This document shows positions 26,281 to 38,700 of a stretch of DNA of 64,000 bases, piece by piece. The translations under genes were made by a program, and so were the position numbers. Position 1 is the stretch's first letter; every line of letters begins with the position of its first letter. The notes under the pieces are model-generated. The model saw only the letters and a list, made by a program, of their open reading frames with translations, ran no database searches and was not told the origin of the DNA. Source of the stretch: Mimachlamys varia (Eukaryota > Mollusca > Bivalvia > Pectinida > Pectinidae); the NCBI GenBank assembly GCA_947623455.1, contig OX392529.1:56005186-56069185 (forward strand), read 5' to 3'.

Positions 26281-26680
26281 GTTCGACAGAAATATGATTT
26301 ATCTTTCTTTTATTATTTTTGCGCAATACAGATACAGAATCAATGTGTTCTAGGGCCTAGTAAGTTTAAATAGACCGAATACCGGGTAAATGAGGTAAAT
26401 TACAAGTTCATGCCATTCCAACGGATAATTCCGCAATTTAGTCTGTACCATCTTCGCCATCGCCTCCATTCAATGCGTACGTTGACGACATAGGTTATAC
26501 ATATTCAGGTCACATTTACAGTGGGGCTACTTCGTCAGTCATTATATCAAAACTCTAAAATTAATGACAAAACCAATATCTTACAAAAACACATTACCAA
26601 CCCACAAACGCTACAAAGTCGAAGATAACTGTATATTTAATATCCGTCAATCAAACGCTTGTTCATGAATATTCAGTAGA
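26281..26680. other. right subterminal part of the candidate element
   Basis: No gene is seen. One isolated copy of the terminal half-motif occurs in ccattcaatgcgtacgttga at about 26466-26485. Confidence 0.4.
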
Positions 26681-26725
26681 CATTCAATCGGTGGCGTCAT
26701 TCAATCCGTGGTATTTAGTGCTACC

Positions 26726-26736
26726 CGCATGTTGAT
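26726..26736 (+). repeat. right copy of 11-bp flanking direct repeat
   Basis: cgcatgttgat, identical to 14002-14012. It sits 43 bp upstream of the WDR46 start codon. Confidence 0.45.
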
Positions 26737-26779
26737 ACAGAAGTGAAGAGCACATGTATCGTCTACACTGAAACTAATC

Positions 26780-29700
26780 ATGGATGATTTAGGGGCACAT
26801 AAAAACGTAAGTATTGATCAGTTATTAAGAAAGTATGCATGTATATTATCTGACTGAGTATGTTTGATTCCTTAAACATAAGTTACGAATGTTTGGTTAA
26901 ACACGATAATACATATCAAATATGAATGTTGATAGTCAATATCCTTATACTCTCGAGTCCTGCTTAGTTGTACAGGCCCAAAAATTATCAACAATTTTAA
27001 CACAAAGTCACTTACTTGTGGGTATGAATATGATTTGTTTCCATTATAAATACTAAATAGCAGATGATTACAATATTGTTTAATATCATAGGGAGGCTTA
27101 ATATGAAAAGTACATAATAACAAGTCAACAACAATTTACTATTTAGCCAATGGCAATGTACATAAATGTAGGTGATTGAGCATATATCGTTCAGTGACAG
27201 CACTGTCATGGATCACTTTGATAGGAACCAGATCCTACGAGAGGAACAACATGGCTTCCGCGCACGAAATGATGCGCACGAAATGATGTGACGCTCATCT
27301 GAAACACAACTCATCATCACCTTTGATGCTTTAATTGGCTCGTAATTCCTATAACCAAGACTAGATGTATGTACCAAACAGATGTGATTCTCCTTGATTT
27401 CTCAAAAACTTTTGACAAAGTCCCCCATTCATGACTCCAGCATAAACTGAACTTCTATGGAGTAGGAGGCACTACCCTGCAGTGGATCAAGGATTTCCTG
27501 TCCCACTGGACCTTGTCCGTTGTCCTTAAAGGCCATACCCCAGACCCACTGGATGTCATCTCAGGGGTCCTTCAGGGGGCAGTCCTTGGCCCACTACTCT
27601 TTCATGCGTACATAAATGACCTTCCAGAATCATCATCAACCGACGCTAGGTTGTTTGCAGATGACTGCCCTCTTTATCGCAGCATAAGATCATAGTGTGA
27701 TGCCCAGACCCGTTCCTCTCTAGACTAAGAGGAATGGGAACTGAGATGGTAGATGCATTCCAATCCAGAAAAGTGCACTGTCTTAAGGATTACTCGGAGA
27801 AGACAGCCAATACCTACATCTTACAGTCTTCACAGGGACCAGTTGGCGGTAGTAGACAGTGGGAAGTACCTCGGAGTGCTTATCAACGAGGACCTTACAT
27901 GGAATCAGCACATACACCAGACTGTTGGAAAGGCATCATTGCAAGGGCACTTGTCTAGAGGCCCGGATAGGTCATGAGTAAAAAAATTGTCTTTCTTCGT
28001 CATTTGTGTTTCTGTGTTTCTTATAATATATTAAACACAATGTATCATATACACTATAGTGTTGTTGATCCGAAGGTTTAAATGTGAATTTCCTTTTGTA
28101 ATTGATTATTGTACCGTGCTTAATAAACATATATATATAATTATTACCACTGATTTTTACTTTAGGTCTGACATGCTTACTTATGACTGTATTTTATTTC
28201 AGGATGACGACAGTGGTAATAACAAGAAAAATAAAGGAAAGACACCAATGAAGTCGAAAAGATATTTTGCTGCTGCATCAGAAGGAGCAGAACAGTCTAA
28301 TGTAAGTTTGACTGACCTTTCACTATATACTGAAGCAAAAAAAAAAAAGGAAACAAGTCATTGATATAGTGAAGACAGTGAGGAATTTGATTAATACCTG
28401 AATTTTCCTTATAAAGAATGACTACAGTACAATACACACTATTATATTAAGAATTCCACTGTGAGTATGTTTATTTTATCAGTGCGTTAATCTTTTAAGG
28501 ATTCAGAGCTTTAGCTGATTTTGCATTGACTTGGGTCATTGGGCCCATCTAGCCAAGCAAGCGGGGGCCATTTTCCAAAGCCATGGGCCAGCAATTTTAT
28601 GACTGTATGCATGCATGATAGATAAAGATATCTTCTTTAACCTTACTTGAGTTTTATAAAAAAAAAATGTTCCTTCACTCTAAACCAGGGAAGATAGTCC
28701 TTTTTTGAACTCCCACAAATGCATGCACAGATCTAGACCTTGCAAAGTCAAACTGTGCTTAACATGCTAATTTATTGCTGTACTTGCTTTTCCACAATTT
28801 AAGTTTCATAGAATTATGTAAAAAGTCAATATTTAAAACATGAAAAAAATAATGAAATGGATATTTTGTTCCTCAAGTTTTTACTTTTATCAATTTATTG
28901 TGTTTTTCAGAATAAAAGTTCTAAGATGAAACACAAAGGAAACAAGTCAAAGCGACATATAGCTGATCCGGAAGGGAAAGTCAAAGTTTTTGACTTGAGT
29001 ACAAGTAAAAAGATGTATCAACAAAAGAAACGGGAACATTTTCGTATGAAGGCACGCCACAAGGAACACGAGGAAGTTGAAGAAGATTACCGAAAGAAGG
29101 TTCACATATTTTTTGAATCTAGCTAATTTACTGGTATTATACTGTTTAGCAAAAAAGCAGTTTGTGGGATTTCATTTTCCAGCTACAATGTACCATAAAT
29201 TACAGTGCCTGTCTGACCCTATTAAATAATTCTCAAAGAAGCGTTCTTAATAGTGGAACTGGACCTCACTCTTTATCCATGTTATTTAAAAGTGGGGAAA
29301 TGTCTGAAGAACCAACGTCCCTCTCAGTGTAAATATGGAAAAAGTTCATCTTCTAGATACCAGGAGATTACCAAATGGTATGCAGTATCTCTTTAAAAAA
29401 GTAGGTTTAAATCACGGTATAAAAAGAGCAGCAACCCATGAGTCCAAGTTTGGAAATGTGACTGCCAAGTGTGACAGCTCTGTCACATTTCCAAACCTGG
29501 CCCCAGGAGTTGCTGTTCTTTTCTATACCGTGATTCATGTAACAATATTGTATAAATATTGAAATACAGTAAAACCCCACTTACTCCAACTCATGGGAAC
29601 CTGACCAATAATTTGAGGAATACATGTACATGGTATTTGAGTAGTCCGAGGTTGGTTGAATACATATCAAGTTGGTAATGGCCAGACAAACCGTTTGACG

Positions 29701-32700
29701 AATGAGAGGTATTCAAGTTAACCGTGTTCAAGTAATATAAGTGGGGTTTTACTGTAGATTGACTTTTCTGTCCTAAATATTGGCTTTTCTGTCCTAAATT
29801 TTGACTTTTCTGTCCTAAATATTTCAAAATATTACAGAAAACACTTTTTTTATTTATAATTATTAGTGAGGAAACCTACAGTTGGTGTGGGAGAAAATGC
29901 AGTTATTGTGACCTTTTATTTTGTACCTGTAAATACAATGTACATTGTATATGACTTATTTTTGTTCTACTTGTAGGTGGATCCTTTCCCAGGCGAGGCT
30001 CCCATACCTGCAGACAGATTGAAGAAATATCAGAGGGGGAAGTTGAAAGCCACAGTAAGTGTTGTTGTATAATTGGAAGTTTGACTCTGTTAGTTTGAAC
30101 ATATTTTATTGCTATAGGTATACATACAGTAAAGGAATTGACCACAAGTTAAGGTAAGTTACTTACAAGTTGTAAGTGTCAACACTTTTGACACACTTTA
30201 TTCTGTTAGGTCTTTGTTAGTAGTGAATATTTAGCATAAAATCTCTAATGAACTGCTTATTGATCAATGCCTTGTAGAACTGAACAGAATTCATTATCAC
30301 TCAATTTCACAAAGAATTTTATTTGAATAACCGGGTCACTATACATACCAGTACATTACATGATATATTTTCATTATTACGTAGAAATGGACCAGGTCCA
30401 AGTTTGCCGTTGGTGAGTTCAAAAAGAGGGAGAAGAAGATAAAACAGGCTGCGAAACAGGCCGCTAGATCTGAATACCTGTTAACAGAGGAGGCAGGGTA
30501 AGATTTTAGATCTGTGGAAAGTTTCCTCTCTTCTGTGATGGAGCAAGAATGCCTAAAAGTCTGAGGGAGGGTAATATTTTAGATCTGTGGAAAGTTTCCT
30601 AACTTCTGTGATGGAATAAGACTTCCTAAAGTCTGAGGGGGGGGGGGATAATATTTTAGATCTGTGGAAAGTTTCCTCACTTCTGTGATGGAGCAAAACT
30701 TCCTAAAAGTCTGAGGGAGGGTAAGATTTTAGATCTGTGGAAAGTTTCCTCACTTCTGTGATAGAACAAAACTTCCTAAATGCCTGAGGGAGGGTGAAAT
30801 TTTAGATCTGTGGAAGTTTCATCACTTCTGTGAAGGAGCAAAACTTCCTAAAAGTCTGAGGGAGGGTAAAATTTTAGATCTGTGGAAAGTCTCCTCACTT
30901 CCGTGATGGAATAAGACTTCCTAAAAGTCTGAGGGAGGGTAAAATTTTAGATCTGTGGAAAGTCTCCTCACTTCTGTGATGGAGCAAGACTTCCTAGAAG
31001 TCTAAGGGAGGGTAACATTTTGGATCTGTGGAAAGTTTCCTCACTTCTGTGATGGAGCAAAAATTCCTAAAAGTCTAAGGGAGGGTAACATTTTAGATCT
31101 GTGGAAAGTTTCCTCAATTCTGGGATAATGCAAAACTTTCAAAAAGTCTGAGACGGTAAAAGTTTGTCTCTCTTAGAATTCTTTCTTCCCATTCAGAACC
31201 TTTTGGTTACTGTTTTTGTTTTTTATGATGTTTGTGTCTGGCTTGTTACATATTGTTTTATCATAAAGACATTATGGGTCTATGTACTATACCTAGTTTA
31301 TTACAATTACATTAATTGAAGTACATTTTTCCTCAATCATAGTGGAATCTTTTGTTTTCGCCACTTCTGTCTGTCTAATAAGAGTGCCCTGTTGTTGTAG
31401 CTACCTTGAAGGAGATGACGGCACACACACTACAGATATAACACAGGGGGACATAGTAGAGGCTGTCGACATTACAAGCGCACAGAAGGTAAACTCACAG
31501 ACTAACTTTGTCCTTCTAGGCTTGGATGTTAGCGTGTAAGAGTTCTTATTTTGGGAGGAAACTTGAGTACCCAGAAAAAACCCAAGTGGTTGGGCAGGTA
31601 ACACCGTACCTTTTCATGTCAGGTCGGGGAATCGAACCCCGACTGTCTGGTGAAGTTAAGGCAAGTTCTGCAACATCTAAATAATTTCCTTAGTTCTGTT
31701 AGCATAAAATAAACTTATCCCATGCATTTAGCTAGGAAAATTCTTTCCTTTCTATTTTTTTTTCATTGAAAGTCATTGTCTTTGATGAAAAACTGTTTGG
31801 CGCATGATATATAAGAAGCAGTGTAAGAAATACCAGTGTATACATTTTCTCAGATTTCTTCATTTCAATAAACAAATTCAACGAAATTGTTAAATGATAA
31901 TGTTTATAATACTGCAATATTATTATATGTGTTTACATTTTCTTGCAGCATTTTGAATTAAGATTGAATGACTTTGGCCCTTACCGTGCTCAATATACGA
32001 GAAATGGACGCTTCATGTTGATGGGTGGAGCTAAAGGACATATAGCAGCTATCGATTGGTTGACCAAGAAATTATTATGCGAAATCAATGTCATGGAAAC
32101 CATACATGATATACAGTATGTATACACAGTTAATTTTAAATTCCTGTAGCTTCAACTCAGATTGCAAGTTTTGGCAAAATAGGATAATTTAATTGCAAAA
32201 TATGCTAATACTATTTGTATTATATTTTATGAGAGTGTATAGTTTTGTATTTATAAATGACAGAACCATACCAAAATGAAAAAGATATTTCAGACCATCC
32301 TGACCTTTTTTGGAAAGGGGTATTATTTGTTATGCCCCCTCCCCACTTCAAAGAAAAGGGGTTTATTGGTTTGCACATGTATGTCATTTGATTGGTTGGG
32401 AAACCACATCTTGTCCAATATGTTGGTTGGTCATTGGTAGTAGATGACAACCCATAGACTTTTAGGTCAGGTCAAAAGGTCATAGTTCATGAGGTGAAAT
32501 GCACCAACTGATATGATTATTTTCTGTGCAAAAAAGGTGTACGCCAAGGTGATGCCAATGGTCCCTTACTGTGTCTCATTACATGTAAAAATAACTGATC
32601 AAATCTAAGGTCATCAGATTAAAGGTTAAGATCATATTTAACATCTTTACCTGAAGGTCATCAGATGAAATGTGAAGGTCAGATTGTACGGATATCTTAA

Positions 32701-35700
32701 GAGTCAGAAAACAAAGTGGTCCCTTACGTGAACTTTGTATACAGTATGATGGCATTAAAAACTTTATTCATGCACCAAATTCAAATGAAATTTGTGCAAA
32801 ATTTTCAAGAAAATCTTGTCTGGGCTTCAGCGGACGGCACTATCTTGATCACTTTTCCTTGTCCTATTACACTAGAATAAGATGAATGACCTTTTCCTGT
32901 AACACTATAGAGTAAGATAATTTTGACCTTGTCCTATTACACCAGAGTAAGATAAAGTTTGACCTTGTCCTGTTACACTAGAGTAAGATAATTTTGACCT
33001 TGTCCTATTACACCAGAGTAAGATAAATTTTGACCTTGCCCTGTTACACTTGAGTAAGATAAAGTTTGACCTTGTCCTATTACACCAGAGTAAGATAAAG
33101 TTTGACCTTGTCCTATTACACCAGAGTAAGATAAAGTTTGACCTTGTCCTGTTACACTAGAGTAGGATAAAGTTTGACCTTGTCCTATTACACCAGAGTA
33201 AGATAAAATTTGACCTTGTCCTATTACACTAAAGTAAGATAAAGTTTGACTTTGTCCTATTACACTAGAGTAAGATAAAGTTATCCTATTACACCAGAGT
33301 AAGATAAAATTTGACCTTGTCCTATTACACTAGAATTAGATAAAGCTTGACTTTGTTGTATTACACCAGAGTAAGATAAAGTTTGACCTTGTCCTATTAC
33401 ACCAGAGTAAGATAAAGTTTGACCTTGTCCTGTTACACCAGAGTAAGATCAAGTTTGACCTTGTCCTGTTACACTAGAGTAAGATAAAGTTTGACCTTGT
33501 CCTATTACACTAGAGTAAGATAAAGTTTGACCTTGTCCTATTACACCAGAGTAAGATAAAGTTTGACCTTGTCCTATTACACCAGAGTAAGATAAAGTTT
33601 GACCTTGTTCTGTTACACTAGAGTAGGATAAAGTTTGACCTTGTCCTATTACACTAGAGTAAGATAAAGTTTGACCTTGTCCTGTTTCACTAGAGTAAGA
33701 TACAGTTTGACCTTGTCCTATTACACCAGAGCAAGATAAAGTTTGACTTTGTCCTATTACACCAGAGTAAGATCAAGTTTGACCTTGCCCTTTATTACAC
33801 CAGAGTAAGATAAAGTTTGACCTTGTCCTATTACACTAGAGTAAGATAAAGATCAAGTTTGACCTTGTCCTATTACACTAGAGTAAGATAATGTTTGACC
33901 TTGTCCTATTACACCAGAGTAAGATAAAGTTTGACCTTGTCCTGTTACACTAGAGTAAGATCATAAAGTTTGACCTTGTCCTATTACACTAGAATAAAGA
34001 TAAAGTTTAACCTTGTCCTATATTACACTAGAGGAAGATAAAGTTGTTCTTTACACAAGAGTAAGATAAAGTTTGACTTTGTCCTGTTACACTAGAGTAA
34101 GATCATAAAGTTTGACCTTGTCCTATTACACTAGAATAAAGATAAAGTTTAACCTTGTCCTGTATTACACTAGAGAAAGATAAAGTTGTTCTTTACACCA
34201 GAGTAAGATAAAGTTTGACCTTGTCCTATTACACTAGAGTAAGATAAAGTTTGACCTTGTCCTATTACACTAGAGTAAGATAAAGTTTGACCTTGTCCTA
34301 TTACACCAGAGTAAGATAAAGTTTGACCTTGTCCTATTACACCAGAGTAAGATAAAGTTTGACCTTGTCCTGTTACACTAGAGTAGGATAAAGTTTGACC
34401 TTGTTCAATTACACCAGAGTAAGATAAAGTTTGACCTTGTCTTATTACACTAGAGTAAGATAAAGTTTGACCTTGTCCTATTACACTAGAGTAAGATAAA
34501 GTTTGACCTTGTCCTGTTTCACTAGAGTAAGATACAGTTTGACCTTGTCCTATTACACCAGAGTAAGATAAAGTTTGACCTTGTCCTATTACACCAGAGT
34601 AAGATAAAGTTTGACCTTGTCCTATTACACCAGAGTAAGATAAAGTTTGACCTTGTCCTGTTACACTAGAGTAGGATAAAGTTTGACCTTGTTCAATTAC
34701 ACCAGAGTAAGATAAAGTTTGACCTTGTCTTATTACACTAGAGTAAGATAAAGTTTGACCTTGTCCTATTACACTAGAGTAAGATAAAGTTTGACCTTGT
34801 CCTGTTTCACTAGAGTAAGATACAGTTTGACCTTGTCCTATTACACTGGAGTAAGATAAAGTTTGACATTGTCCTATTACACTAGAGTAAGATAAAGTTT
34901 GACCTTGTCCTATTACACCAGAGTAAGATAAAGTTTGACCTTGTCCTATTACACCAGAGTAAGATAAAGTTTGACCTTGTCCTATTACACTAGAGTAAGA
35001 TAAAGTTTGACCTTGTCCTATTACACTAAAGTAAGATAAAGTTTGACTTTGTCCTATTACACTAGAGTAAGATAAAGTTTGACCTTGTCCTATTACACTA
35101 GAGTAAGATAAAGTTTGACCTTGTCCTATTACACTAGAGTAAGATCAAGTTTGACCTTGTCCTATTACACTAGAGTAAGATAAAGTTTGACCTTGTCCTA
35201 TTACACTAGAGTAAGATAAAGTTTGACCTTGTCCTATTACACCAGAGTAAGATAAAGTTTGACTTTGTCCTGTTACACTAGAGTAAGATCATAAAGTTTG
35301 ACCTTGTCCTATTACACTAGAATAAAGATAAAGTTTAACCTTGTCCTGTATTACACTAGAGAAAGATAAAGTTTGACCTTGTCCTGTTACACCAGAGTAA
35401 GATAAAGTTTGACCTTGTCCTATTACACTAGAGTAAGATAAAGTTTGACCTTGTCCTATTACACTAGAGTAGGATAAAGTTTGACCTTGTCCTATTACAC
35501 TAGAGTAAGATAAAGTTTGACCTTGTCCTGTTACACCAGAGTAAGATAAAGTTTGACCTTGTCCTATTACACCAGAGTAAGATAAAGTTTGACATTGTCC
35601 TATTACACTAGAGTAAGATAAAGTTTGACATTGTCCTATTACACTAGAGTAAGATAAAGTTTGACCTTGTCCTATTACAGTAGAGAAAGATAAAGTTTGA

Positions 35701-38700
35701 CCTTGTCCTATTACACTAGAATAAAGATAAAGTTTAACCTTGTCCTATATTACACTAGAGAAAGATAAAGTTGTTCTTTACACCAGAGTAAGATAAAGTT
35801 TGACCTACCTGGCATTGTTTTTGTCAGGTGGCTCCATCAGGAGACTATGTATGCTGTCGCTCAGAAACAATGGACATACATCTACGACAACCAGGGCATA
35901 GAACTTCACTGTCTTAAGATGGTGGACAGTGCATTACGACTAGAGTTCCTTCCCTTCCACTTCCTGCTGGCCAGCGCGGTGAGATTCTCTCTGTCTTAGC
36001 AGACAAAATAACTGGACAATAATTACACAGTTTATAAATCGAATAAACCTGTTTGTCTAATAAACATTTTTGAACAGTTTACTTGATAATTGGTTTGGTG
36101 CCCATCAGCCCAATACTAACTGATGTAACATTTGTTTATTGATACACACCAACTTATAATAAGCCGTTTCATTCCATGTAAAACCAATTCAAACAGATTA
36201 ATCCCATTGGTGAATTGGCCCACTCACAATAATTGCTGTGGAAAGCAATATAAACACTGTAGTCTGTAATTAGATCATCATAATTTAGCGGAATATCCTC
36301 AGCGTAAAAATCATTGAAAGAAGATTACCCCTAAAATATGTACTGGGTACATCTCTGTATGTTGAGGGGAGTTGGACATGCAAACCAAATGCTTTGGGAA
36401 TATTTATAACAAAATATATTGATAATTTTATTTTTCAGAGTTCAAAGGGTTACCTGTCTTGGATTGATGTGTCAATAGGAGAAAAGGTTGCAGGTCATGC
36501 GACTGGCTTGGGCCGACTGGACGTGATGTGTCAAAACCCAAATAATGCTACGTTATGCTTAGGACATTCGGGAGGTACGGAAAGATTTACTTTGCTTGTT
36601 TTACTGTGATTTTATCAAAAAGTTGATAGTTGGGGGGAAAACTTCACAAGTATAAGTCAGGCAAGTTGCTACAAGTTTGCAAAAGAAAAAATCTGCTACG
36701 GTATACATACAAGTGAAATATATTTGATATTGAACGAGAAACCATTAAGTTCTCTTTTTATTACTATTTTCGAGATTCCTAAAAGCTTTAAGGCTTATAA
36801 ATGAAATTGTAAAAAATACAAATATATATTTAATATGAATTTTCATTGAAATATATATTAATTTCCATAATACTATGAAGGTTTTAAAAGTTACCTGCAC
36901 CATATAATTTGATTGTGAAGCAATTAAAAAAAATGTATACACAAATAATTTCTCAATGATATTGGACCTTTACTTATATCATCACTAGTAATGATATAAG
37001 CAGTGATGATATGAGTTTTATCAAGTTGGTATTTTCTGACATTTCACTTGTAAAAATGTTATAAATACCGTTTCAAGGTACTGTTACGATGTGGTCGCCG
37101 AATGTGAAGGAACCGTTGATAAAGATGTTGTGTCACAGGCATGGTGTCCGATCAATAGCCGTCGACCCGCAGGGAAGGTAAGTTAAAATTGTGAATTTTT
37201 CTGATTAAGTGAATGAATTAAAGTGGTATCCCATGTACCAAGTTTTTTGTCCCATTTATTTCAATGCCTTAGATTTGAATGAAGACATACTGATTGTCAT
37301 GTAATCTAAAATCACCTTTATTGTAACATCCTTGATATCCAGGGGTTACGCTCACCTACGCTCTCTACACTCTCGATATCCATGGGTTACACTCACCTAC
37401 GCTCTCTACACCCCTGGAATATGTCTTGGCAAAACTGAGGGTTCAATTAATGTGACCACATTCTTGATGAAATAAGAAGTCTAGCTTGACCCTTTGATGT
37501 ACATCGAAAGAATCTTCCGGTCACATAACGGTAATAACCCCTGGATATTGAGGTGTAGAGAGCGTAGGTGAGTGCTACACCTGGATATCGAGGATGTTAT
37601 AGTCACTGTTAATGGTATTTTTACTGTTCGATCGTTATTGGTAAAATGTGTATTAAGCTATCACATATTTACCTCAACATATTGATAGGTGTTTGTTGTG
37701 TAAAAATTGTGGCTTCAATATATATATATATATATACAATTTTATTAGCAATCAATTTCCTACATGGAAGGCTGCCATATGAAAATGTATACCAGGTATG
37801 TTACATAAGCTTATATCAAATTCTGGACCCAGTTCAACATTCTATCGGTTGTTATTTTCAGATACTTGGCAACATCTGGCATAGACAGGAAGTTGAAGAT
37901 TTGGGATATCCGCAATTACAAATTACTTCAGTCTTACCAAATTGGAATTGGAGCTAGTTCTTTAGCTTTCAGTCAAAGGGACATGCTTGCTGTTAGTAAA
38001 GGCAACATAGTGGAGGTAAGATTTGGGAAAAAACATGGGTACTAGCCACATAGTGGAGGTAAGATTTGGGAAAAAACATGGGTACTAGCTACATAGTGGA
38101 GGTAAGATTTGGGAAAAAACATGGGTACTAGCTACATAGTGGAGGTAAGATTTGGGGGAAAACATGGGTACTAGCTACATAGTGGAGGTAAGATTTGGGG
38201 GAAAACATGGGTACTAGCTACATAGTGGAGGTAAGATTTTGGGGAAAACATGGGTGCTAGCCACATAGTGGAGGTAAGATTTTGGGGAAAGCACTACTAA
38301 TATAAGTTATCATTTTCCTTACATATTTATTTGACATTATTGTAGAGGTAAATTGACTTTTTGAAAATAATTCTTAGATACTCTAATTGAAGAACTGTAG
38401 TGTATATCATATTTACCCTCTAAAGTCACATTTGATCTCTTTCACTTCAAAAATTGGAATAATCCATTCCGAAATTTCAGGGGTGAATGGCTCAAAGCTT
38501 GACCACACAAAAATCATAATCTTGAGTCAGCTTTTAATGAAAAGTCCATTTCTTGATGTATGAAAGGCATACTTCTCTAGAGGTAAATGCCCTAAGCCCT
38601 GGATTAGAAACTAACTTTTTCATTATATTAGTCCAAGGACTAGTAAAAACATTTAAGGCACTAGTCCTGTGTATTGTGACAAGTCCTGAGGGCTTCGACC

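Larger units (their letters stand above)
14013..26725. mobile_element. candidate 12.7-kb composite element with inverted ends and 11-bp target duplication
   Basis: The left terminus around 14021-14060 (ctaaatcccacgcattgaat then gacgccaccgattgaatgtc) is matched by the reverse complement of 26681-26717 with few differences. Immediately outside, cgcatgttgat occurs at 14002-14012 and again in the same orientation at 26726-26736, as a target-site duplication would. Inside, each end carries a tandem array oriented like its own terminus. A decayed non-LTR element and a TA-flanked element are nested. No intact transposase is visible. An 8-11 bp duplication and long inverted ends would fit a Mutator-like element; bivalve satellite-bearing Helentrons are an alternative. 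The boundaries are inference from one locus. Confidence 0.5.
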
